A stretch of 34,410 nucleotides of DNA from Pullibacteroides sp964436335 (GTDB lineage Bacteria; Bacteroidota; Bacteroidia; Bacteroidales; P3), in NCBI GenBank assembly GCA_964436335.1, contig CAYTCD010000008.1, positions 1 to 34,410 on the forward strand, written 5' to 3'. A program made the position numbers and the translations under genes. This document shows, in pieces, positions 17,569 to 23,406 of the stretch (within the stretch, counting starts at the first letter, position 1; every line of letters starts with the position of its first letter). The notes below the pieces were generated by a model that worked only from the letters and a program-made list of their open reading frames with translations, was not told where the DNA came from and searched no databases.

Positions 17569-18123
17569 TTACTTTCCGCTCGACTGAGCCAAGGCCGCGA
17601 AAGCCTGGTTGGATTGGTCGATTTGTTTCAGCTTCATGTCGTTCACCTGGTTGTCGAGCGCGTCCGTCTGAGCCAGCATCTGATTCTGTATGGCATCCTG
17701 CCGGGCCGTTCCCTGCGCCGCCATATTGCTTATTGCACCGGCATTGGCCTCCTGCATAGCCCCTGCCGCCGCCACCGCCGCTTCGGGAGAACCGCCGGTC
17801 CGTATCGCGCTGTTCATTCCCTGCTTGGAGGCCTTTTCCGCCTGATTCTGCATCATGCGTACCGCATTCGCCCCCTCCGCCGTGTTCGTGTAGTTCGTGG
17901 CCATCTTCTCCTTGTACATCGATTGCAGGTCGGATTTCTTCTGTCTGATGCCCTCCGCGAGCTTGTCATACTTCTTTTTGTTCACGGCCGCACCGATACC
18001 CTGGATAGCCGCTCCCAACATCTGCGTGCCAGCCTGGATAGCCGCACCGGCCGCTTGTCCCATTCCTCCGATGAAGAAGCACATGTACGGATTCTTGCGT
18101 GTAAATCTTTCTGTCAGTTCCAT
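17569..18123 (-). CDS. Phage ejection/DNA-pilot-like protein
   Basis: This 184-residue protein has an N-terminal glycine/alanine-rich hydrophobic segment (GGMGQAAGAAIQAGTQMLGA, about 19-38, continuing GIGAAVNKKKYDKL). A long alanine/glutamine-rich helical region with NAVRMMQNQAEKASKQGM and QNQMLAQTDALDNQVNDMK follows. The pattern of short amphipathic membrane segment plus coiled coil is that of small phage ejection proteins (T7 gp14, P22 gp7) and of microvirus pilot proteins. It opens the three-gene minus-strand operon. The ATG at 18123 is preceded by AAGG five bases upstream; an internal ATG at codon 14 is an alternative start. The 1.5 kb upstream holds no gene and must contain the operon promoter. 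Confidence 0.6.
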   Translation of the reverse strand: MELTERFTRKNPYMCFFIGGMGQAAGAAIQAGTQMLGAAIQGIGAAVNKKKYDKLAEGIRQKKSDLQSMYKEKMATNYTNTAEGANAVRMMQNQAEKASKQGMNSAIRTGGSPEAAVAAAGAMQEANAGAISNMAAQGTARQDAIQNQMLAQTDALDNQVNDMKLKQIDQSNQAFAALAQSSGK

Positions 18124-18291
18124 TGCCTTGCAGTTTTATAGACGACAAAACAAGACAATCATATCCTCTTTGAGCCCCGAAATATTCCTTATTTTGGGAA
18201 TGTTTTATAATTAATTTATATTCAATTTGTTTTATCGCTTTTCTTTCTGCAATAGGCCATACCACCCTAAAAAGCAAAATCCTATCCGAAA

Positions 18292-18393
18292 TCCTTGGCT
18301 ACCCCCTATGTATTTTGGCACAAATTCGCACATGCATGCCAAAGTAGTACCTTAGGCGACCGACCCGCCCCCTGTCGTCCTTGGCTACCCCCT
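18292..18393 (+). repeat. Pair of 16-bp direct repeats
   Basis: TCCTTGGCTACCCCCT occurs at 18292-18307 and again at 18378-18393, spaced 86 bp apart, in the control region upstream of the ejection-protein operon. Each copy is an exact match. Confidence 0.8.
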
Positions 18394-18551
18394 CGGAGTG
18401 TCTGAGAAAAAAGGCTGGGGCGTCGGACAGAGGACACAAGAGCGGAGGCAGAACGGAAGGGGATAGAACGAACCGGAGGGAAGAATCTGCGAACCTCGGT
18501 CTGATGATTGAGAAAAAGAAAGACAGGAGGACATCGGACATCTATCTGTTG

Positions 18552-18578
18552 GTTGACAGTTGTGATAGTTGACAGTTG
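18552..18578 (+). repeat. Two tandem copies of GTTGACAGTTGT
   Basis: Two exact 12-base copies lie 15 bp apart with a short spacer. Their role is unknown; they may be binding sites. Confidence 0.6.
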
Positions 18579-18754
18579 TAAACGAGAGAGTTTAACAAAG
18601 GGCAACAGCGTGATGGGGAGTTGGTAAGGAATGAAAGAACACGACCGTTGCAGGAATAGCAACCGTCATCAGTCTCTGAGAATCGAACGTACGGAATCGG
18701 GACGGACAGAAGACAGGCGACGAAACGAACCACGAACCACGGAAAGGGATAAAC

Positions 18755-18783
18755 GGCAAATTAAAGGCAAATGGCAGGCAAAT
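18755..18783 (+). repeat. Three GGCAAAT iterons at 11-bp spacing
   Basis: GGCAAAT starts at 18755, 18766 and 18777, exactly 11 bp apart, with a degenerate fourth unit (GGCAAGG) at 18789. One helical turn per unit is typical of protein-binding iterons at replication origins or regulatory regions. No replication-initiator gene is visible in the element. Confidence 0.6.
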
Positions 18784-19189
18784 GAACGGGCAAGGCTAAA
18801 CCATGGCATCAGTTATTAAGCAATCCTTAACAACTGGATAATTTATACGGTTTCTTTAAGGAAAACGATTTTAAGGCCACTTAAATCGGTTATCTTGGTG
18901 CGTTATGGATAAGTTTACGGGATAAGGTGTGAAAATAAAGCCATCGGTCTAAAAATAGGCTTAAATCGGTAAAGTATAGTTTCGGATAAGGTGAGGCGTT
19001 TCGGGTCGGAGAATTGGAAAGAGAGAATGGAATCGAGAGGGAGGAGAAAGAAGAAAGGGGAGAAAGGAGGAGAGGAAACGGGAAAGGTCGTGTGTGCGAG
19101 AATAAAAACCCACAGAGGTAGCATAGCAAGATAATCAGCAAAAACAACATCGAGAAGTAGAAAACGATAGAAAGAAAAATCGAAAAGTA

Positions 19190-19560
19190 AACATAATCAA
19201 CAGTTTAATTGATAACTTAATATTTAATCATAAGATTAACAATTAATTGTAGAATCAGCAGATTGAAGTAGAGATAAAAAGAAAAAAAAGAGACAAAGAT
19301 GATAATCGAAGAAGAAAAAAAGAAAAGTGCTTGATTAAGAAAACTTAACTCATTAATTAAGCGTTTAATTTATAAGTCGATAGCTTAATTATTAATTAAT
19401 GGTTAAGTTATTAATCAATAACTTAACTCAAAAAAAGAAAAACAAGTAAAGGGATTAATGGATAACTGTAGGAGTTAAGAGTTTAATTATATAACTCAAC
19501 AGTTAAGTTATAAGTTAATAATTAAACTATATAATTAATTACTTAATTAAGTAAAATTAA
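19190..19560. repeat. Extremely AT-rich block dense in TTAA/TTAATTAA palindromes
   Basis: This roughly 370-bp block is mostly A and T in an otherwise GC-balanced element. It includes an 11-bp perfect inverted repeat (GTTAAGTTATT, 19402-19412, with AATAACTTAAC, 19417-19427), the palindrome ACTTAATTAAGT (19541-19552), and many ACTTAAC / GTTAAGTT variants. It ends just before the recombinase stop codon. It may be a duplex-unwinding element, a nucleoid-protein binding region or a centromere-like site. Confidence 0.65.
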
Positions 19561-19636
19561 AGAAGTACGCGCGCGAAGTTTTTTTTGCCGCTCCGCTCGC
19601 CCGGTTTTATGGCGAATTCGCCATAATTGAGGCTTT

Positions 19637-20881
19637 TCATTCGGGCTGTTGTTCGCCTTCCAAAACCCAACGCAGAACGGCTTGGTTCACCTCGTCCACT
19701 ATCGAATAGTCCTGCTCCACGTAGCCGTCCGTCACTCTCATCAGCGGGACATGGCAGAGGCACTTTCCCACCGCTTCGAGGGAATAACGCAGGCGGTTGT
19801 GGGCTATCGAGGCGAAGCTGTGCCTGGCTTGGTAGTAATACAGCCCGTCTATTCCTGTTTTGGAGCCTAGCTGTTTCAACCCTTTGTTGACGGCCCGGTT
19901 GAACTCGCTCCCGTTTGCGTAGCGTATGTGGAAGTTCAGCAAGCGTTGTCCGGTTCTGTCGCGGTACTTGTCGAACAGCGGGCGCAGGTATTCGGGAACG
20001 GTTATCCGTTGCAGGGCCTTGTCCCGCCGTCTCATCTTGGTCTTCGTCCGCTCGAACTCCAGCACCCAGCCTTTCGACAACTTGACGGCATTGTAGAGGT
20101 CGGCGCTGTTGATGCCCGCAAGAAAAAGCGACAGCACGAAGCAATCGCGGGAAAGTTCCTCGCGGCTTGTGGTCGGCTTGTGTTCGATTACAGCAAGCAA
20201 CTGCTCACGGCTCAAGGCGCCCACTTTCTTCGCGGGAGGCGCGAGCGGAACCTTGTATTTGGCGAAAGGGTTGTTCGGAATAACGATAAGGCCGGTGTCT
20301 TCGTCGTTCTTGAGCGTTTTCGCTTCGTTGAAGACACGTTTGAGGTGTGTTAGGTATAAGTTGATGCCCCGTACGCCTACGCCGTCCCTGCGCAGCCATT
20401 CTTCGTAATCCCTGATAAGCTTTAGGGTGATGTGGGAGGTGTTTATGTCTCCCACCTTGCCGATGAAGCGGGCGAACCGGTTCAGGGAGGTCGTGTACAG
20501 CTTGCGCGTCCCCTCGTGACGGACGGTCGGCAGAAATTCTTCCCGCCAGAACGAAAGGAAGTTGATGCCCTGTTGGAGTGGCCGGCTCTTTGCCTCCTCC
20601 CGGCGCAAAAGGAGTTCTTTGAGCTCGGAGGCTGAGTGGTGATCCACCGATACGCCCAGGCTGAGCAACTCGGCCTGCATGTCCATGATGCGTTGGTTCA
20701 GCGCCACCAACATGCGCGGGTCGGTGATTTCGCCTTTCTTGTTGACTTGTTTGGGTGACACCTGTACGGGGATTGGGAGATATACGTTCCTGCGGTTGTG
20801 GGTAAGACGTATGGATACGGAGTAATTCCCCGATTCTGTCTTTCGGTCGAAGTGGGGCAGGACGATTTTAAAGGTTGGCAT
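19637..20881 (-). CDS. Tyrosine recombinase (phage-type integrase)
   Basis: This 414-residue recombinase has an arm-binding N-terminus (1-100), a SAM-like core-binding domain (about 105-215, INFLSFWREEFLP...LYTTSLNRFARFIG) and a C-terminal catalytic domain. The catalytic set is atypical. The first arginine is replaced in FLAGINSADLYN, and the HxxR box reads Y350-Q-A-R353. H377 is present in LCHVPL, and the nucleophile is Y387 or Y392 in DGYVEQDYS. Bacteroidetes recombinases often show such changes, so the protein may still be active. It sits at the right end of the element next to a tRNA-Arg, a normal integration target, and points away from it. Probable role: integration and excision of the element. 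It could also catalyse inversion at the 50-bp repeats, which is speculation. Confidence 0.88.
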   Translation of the reverse strand: MPTFKIVLPHFDRKTESGNYSVSIRLTHNRRNVYLPIPVQVSPKQVNKKGEITDPRMLVALNQRIMDMQAELLSLGVSVDHHSASELKELLLRREEAKSRPLQQGINFLSFWREEFLPTVRHEGTRKLYTTSLNRFARFIGKVGDINTSHITLKLIRDYEEWLRRDGVGVRGINLYLTHLKRVFNEAKTLKNDEDTGLIVIPNNPFAKYKVPLAPPAKKVGALSREQLLAVIEHKPTTSREELSRDCFVLSLFLAGINSADLYNAVKLSKGWVLEFERTKTKMRRRDKALQRITVPEYLRPLFDKYRDRTGQRLLNFHIRYANGSEFNRAVNKGLKQLGSKTGIDGLYYYQARHSFASIAHNRLRYSLEAVGKCLCHVPLMRVTDGYVEQDYSIVDEVNQAVLRWVLEGEQQPE

Positions 20882-20905
20882 AAGTGTACACTTTTAGGTG
20901 TATTC

Positions 20906-20946
20906 TGTTTCACCAAACTTCAATTTGGTGAAACATTGGTGAAACA
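20906..20946. promoter_or_regulatory. 12-bp inverted repeat with an extra half-site upstream of the integrase gene
   Basis: TGTTTCACCAAA (20906-20917) and its exact complement TTTGGTGAAACA (20924-20935) flank a 6-base spacer. TTGGTGAAACA repeats once more at 20936-20946. The group lies 25 bp upstream of the integrase start. It could be a recombinase arm/core site or an operator controlling the integrase gene. Confidence 0.5.
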
Positions 20947-20992
20947 AATATGCCTCAAAGGTACGCAAAAGTGTATGCCTTTTGCAAACAAA

Positions 20993-21019
20993 AAAGCCGC
21001 ATGAAAAACATACGGCTTT
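20993..21019 (-). terminator. Terminator of the tRNA-Arg gene
   Basis: Read on the minus strand, an 11-bp stem (AAAGCCGTATG / CATGCGGCTTT, one G-T pair) with a TTTTT loop is followed by a T-run. It lies 23 bases after the tRNA 3' end, so tRNA transcription ends here. Confidence 0.8.
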
Positions 21020-21041
21020 GATTTTGTGGAAATTCCATTTG

Positions 21042-21115
21042 TGATTCCGGAGCGATTCGAACGCTCGACCCACAGCTTAGAAGGCTGTTGCTCTATCCAA
21101 CTGAGCTACGGAACC
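21042..21115 (-). tRNA. tRNA-Arg (anticodon TCT)
   Basis: A 74-nt cloverleaf on the minus strand: acceptor GGTTCCG pairs with CGGAATC (one G-T), discriminator A. The D arm contains AGCTCAGTTGGATAGAGC. The anticodon loop CTTCTAA gives TCT, which reads AGA. The T arm contains GTTCGAATC. CCA is not encoded. Its 3' end faces the integrase gene, as in elements that insert at tRNA 3' ends. I found no copied 3' fragment at the left side of the element. Confidence 0.93.
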
Positions 21116-21131
21116 AATGAAGCAGCGAGCG

Positions 21132-21158
21132 CAGAGCCTTCGCTTTGCGAAGGCTCTG
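21132..21158. repeat. 12-bp stem hairpin
   Basis: CAGAGCCTTCGC (21132-21143) pairs exactly with GCGAAGGCTCTG (21147-21158) around a 3-base loop. It is the first of three stacked hairpins upstream of the tRNA gene. Confidence 0.75.
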
Positions 21159-21160
21159 TA

Positions 21161-21214
21161 CCTGTGACGAAAGCAAATGCACAAATTCATTTGCGCATTT
21201 GCTTTCGCCACAGG
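21161..21214. repeat. 20-bp stem hairpin with one mismatch
   Basis: Bases 21161-21180 pair with 21195-21214 (19 of 20 complementary) around a 14-base loop that is itself partly complementary to the stem. Confidence 0.75.
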
Positions 21215-21217
21215 TAT

Positions 21218-21249
21218 CGGCAAAGCCTTAGAGAACTAAGGCTTTGCCG
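21218..21249. repeat. 14-bp perfect hairpin
   Basis: CGGCAAAGCCTTAG (21218-21231) pairs exactly with 21236-21249 around an AGAA loop. Its right arm is also the beginning of a 46-bp direct repeat. Confidence 0.75.
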
Positions 21250-21357
21250 AGTCGCGAGCATTGGTCGGACGAAGTCCAACCTTTTTCATTCTACCCTCAA
21301 CTCCGCAAGACCTAAGGCTTTGCCGAGTCGCGAGCATTGGTCGGACGAAGTCCAACC
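21236..21357 (+). repeat. 46-bp direct repeat, two exact copies
   Basis: The 46 bases at 21236-21281 recur exactly at 21312-21357, 76 bp apart. Each unit ends in a small hairpin (GGTCGGAC - GAA - GTCCAACC). This looks like a dispersed intergenic repeat family of the host genome, lying between the tRNA gene and the end of the cysteate synthase gene. Confidence 0.8.
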
Positions 21358-21398
21358 GCACAAAAGTACATCGTTTACGCGACACAAACAACCCCGCC

Positions 21399-22691
21399 TT
21401 AGGCAAACAGTGCCGAAACCTTTTCCAGCACTTCTTCAGGATTGGGATCGAGCGGGAAAACAAGATGCGGTTTGAGCATCCACGGCTGCTTGCCTTGCAG
21501 GCAAAGTTTCTCGCCGCCGCCGGTAATGTTGAGCATCACCATATCCTGCGGTTTTACCGTGCCGTTCTGCACCGATTCGATCAGTGAATGGAGCGCGACA
21601 CCCGCCGCCGAGTAGATGTCCACGCCTTCGGTTTCCAGAAACAGCTGCTGCGCCGCTTCCGCCTGGGCGTTGGTAACCTTGAGAATATCGCCATTGGTGT
21701 CTTTAAGCGCATCGAAAAGACCGCCCGCCAAGCTGTACGGCGGTTTGCGGTTCGAAAGCACCTTGGCGTTGATGGTTTCGGCATCCCGGCGGGCCTGTTC
21801 GTCATCGTAGGCGAGCAAGGCGCGGGAATCGGCCTTCCAAGCCTTGTACATAGGCAGGAACGGGTCGTTTTGCGATACCATCAGCCGCATTTTCTTGTGG
21901 CCGAAACGGCCGTCTTCCAGCAAGCGGAGGTTGGCTTCCCATGCGGCGATCGCGCCGGTGCCGCTGCCCACCGCCTGAAAATAGAAATCGGGAATCCGCC
22001 CGATAAAGGTAACCGCCGACAGAACGGTGGTGGCCATCCCGTCGCGGCGCGCGATATTCTTGGCGCCGCCTTCGGCTAGGAACTTATCGGATTTGAGCAC
22101 CAGGTTGCTCAGATGGATGGCGTCGAAATAGTCGCCCCCTTTTTGACAGGAAATCAGTTTTACGCAATCGTTGAGCGGCGCATCGAACCAAAGCGCCGAG
22201 ATATTGTCTTCGGGAACGCTCAAGAGCAAGGGAATACGGTTGTCGGAGCAGACTTTGGCAAAGGCACGCGCCGTATTGCCGGCGGAAGCCACCACCAACA
22301 CCCTGTCGCAACCGGCATCCAGACGGCCGCATACCGAATAGGCTTCCGTTTCCTTAAAGGAACAGGTGTTCATCGTAGCCCCGATTTTCGGGAAATAGCC
22401 GTTAAAGGTAATGTAGAGGTTCTGCAAGCCAAGTTTCTGCGCCAGTTTTTCGCTCTTGTAGGTGATGGGGGCGCAGGAACCCTTCAGGGTTCGCTTTATC
22501 GGAAGCCAGTCGGCAAAACGGTAGATGCCGTGGCTCAGGTCTTTGGGTTCAATCTGTTTCTTTTCGTAAAGGGCGCGTACCAAAGAAGGCACATCGCATT
22601 GCGGATCGTCGATTACCCAGCCTTCATCTTCGAAAACACGTCCGGTGGCGATGGTCTGAAGTTGGTAGCCGGTAGCCTTGAAGTTTTCCAT
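21399..22691 (-). CDS. Cysteate synthase (threonine-synthase-like, PLP-dependent)
   Basis: Fold-type II PLP enzyme. From the ATG at 22691 it has 430 residues; a longer frame exists, but its 29 extra codons lack similarity. Landmarks: SCAPITYKSEKLAQKLGLQNLYI, PKIGATMNTCSFKETEA with the PLP lysine in SFKE, VASAGNTARAFAKV, EGGAKNIARRDGMATTVLSAV, PDFYFQAVGSGTGAIAAWEA, NRKPPYSLAGGLFDALKDTNGD and ITGGGEKL for phosphate binding. These read like cysteate synthase, which makes cysteate from O-phosphoserine and sulfite, more than like true threonine synthase. In Bacteroidetes cysteate feeds capnine and sulfonolipid synthesis; in methanogens it feeds coenzyme M. The family assignment is from recognition without an alignment; threonine synthase is the main alternative. 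It stands alone, with no threonine-pathway neighbour. Confidence 0.75.
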   Translation of the reverse strand: MENFKATGYQLQTIATGRVFEDEGWVIDDPQCDVPSLVRALYEKKQIEPKDLSHGIYRFADWLPIKRTLKGSCAPITYKSEKLAQKLGLQNLYITFNGYFPKIGATMNTCSFKETEAYSVCGRLDAGCDRVLVVASAGNTARAFAKVCSDNRIPLLLSVPEDNISALWFDAPLNDCVKLISCQKGGDYFDAIHLSNLVLKSDKFLAEGGAKNIARRDGMATTVLSAVTFIGRIPDFYFQAVGSGTGAIAAWEANLRLLEDGRFGHKKMRLMVSQNDPFLPMYKAWKADSRALLAYDDEQARRDAETINAKVLSNRKPPYSLAGGLFDALKDTNGDILKVTNAQAEAAQQLFLETEGVDIYSAAGVALHSLIESVQNGTVKPQDMVMLNITGGGEKLCLQGKQPWMLKPHLVFPLDPNPEEVLEKVSALFA

Positions 22692-22833
22692 AGGAATGAT
22701 TTTTAGATGCACGGCAAAGCCTTCCGAAGCCGGTGTATGGAGCCTCCGGGAGGGATTTCCTTGCAAAAACGGCTTCAAAAATAGCAGTTTTTTTTCGTTT
22801 TATCCCTATCTTCGCCGTTCAAAACAAAGCGCC

Positions 22834-23406
22834 ATGTCCGATTATTTTCAGCATCCCACCGCAATCATCGATACGCCCTGCCAAATCGGGGCAGGCACCA
22901 AAATATGGCATTTTACGCATATCATGGCCGGATGCCAAATCGGCAAGAATTGCAATATCGGGCAGAATGTGGTGGTTTCCCCGCAGGTAAGGCTGGGCAA
23001 CGGGGTCAAGGTGCAGAACAACGTTTCGGTCTATACCGGCGTGGAATGCGAAGACGATGTGTTTCTCGGGCCGTCCTGCGTGTTCACCAATGTCATCAAT
23101 CCGCGCAGCGCCGTGGCGCGCAAAGATCAGTTCAAGCTCACTTTGGTAAGGCAGGGGGCGAGTGTCGGGGCGAACGCCACCGTGGTTTGCGGTCATGTGA
23201 TCGGCCGGTATGCGATGATAGGTGCCGGCAGCGTGGTGACGAAAGACGTGCCGGATTACGCTTTGGTGGTGGGCAATCCCGCCCGGCAGACCGGTTGGGT
23301 GAGCGAATACGGGCACAAATTGGAATTTGATGCGAAAGGCGAGGCGGTCTGCCCCGAGAGCGGTCAACGCTACCGTCTCTCCCAAGGTCAGGTAAGCCGC
23401 CTATAA
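22834..23406 (+). CDS. Left-handed β-helix sugar N-acetyltransferase (WbpD/WlbB-like)
   Basis: From the ATG at 22834 the protein has 190 residues (a longer frame starts 52 codons earlier but has no homologous look). Hexapeptide repeats run from IDTPCQIGAGTKIWHF through CNIGQNVVVSP, VKVQNNVSVYTG, VFLGPSCVFTN and ASVGANATVVCG to YAMIGAGSVVTKDVP, ending with ALVVGNPARQTGWVSEYG. This is the pattern of UDP-2-acetamido-3-amino-2,3-dideoxy-glucuronate N-acetyltransferase (WbpD/WlbB), which acetylates a nucleotide sugar for surface polysaccharide. ARKDQFK contributes to the active site loop. It is isolated from other polysaccharide genes and overlaps the convergent dxs gene by 19 bp at the 3' ends. 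Confidence 0.85.
   Translation: MSDYFQHPTAIIDTPCQIGAGTKIWHFTHIMAGCQIGKNCNIGQNVVVSPQVRLGNGVKVQNNVSVYTGVECEDDVFLGPSCVFTNVINPRSAVARKDQFKLTLVRQGASVGANATVVCGHVIGRYAMIGAGSVVTKDVPDYALVVGNPARQTGWVSEYGHKLEFDAKGEAVCPESGQRYRLSQGQVSRL

Larger units (their letters stand above)
18124..19636. other. Gene-free 1.5-kb control region of the mobile element
   Basis: Open frames here are short, overlap on both strands and have no plausible composition or ribosome-binding sites, so I call no gene. The left part (18280-18800) is of normal GC and contains direct repeats and iterons. The middle (18840-19000) holds repeated words: CTTAAATCGGT at 18880 and 18960, GGATAAGGTG at 18920 and 18984. The right part is very AT-rich. 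It separates the recombinase gene from the structural operon, a usual place for promoters, a replication origin or a packaging signal. Confidence 0.6.

Noticed and set aside
16681..18141. 486-codon plus-strand frame over the ejection-protein genes
   Set aside because: Antisense shadow of the 594- and 184-codon genes, with arginine/leucine-rich noise composition.
18299..19150. Several 60-118-codon frames in the control region
   Set aside because: They overlap on both strands, lack ribosome-binding sites and have biased composition; the region is better explained by repeats and regulatory DNA.
21399..22691. Threonine synthase (thrC)
   Set aside because: Same fold and PLP motif, but the order of conserved words and the lack of threonine-pathway neighbours fit cysteate synthase better; kept as the main alternative.
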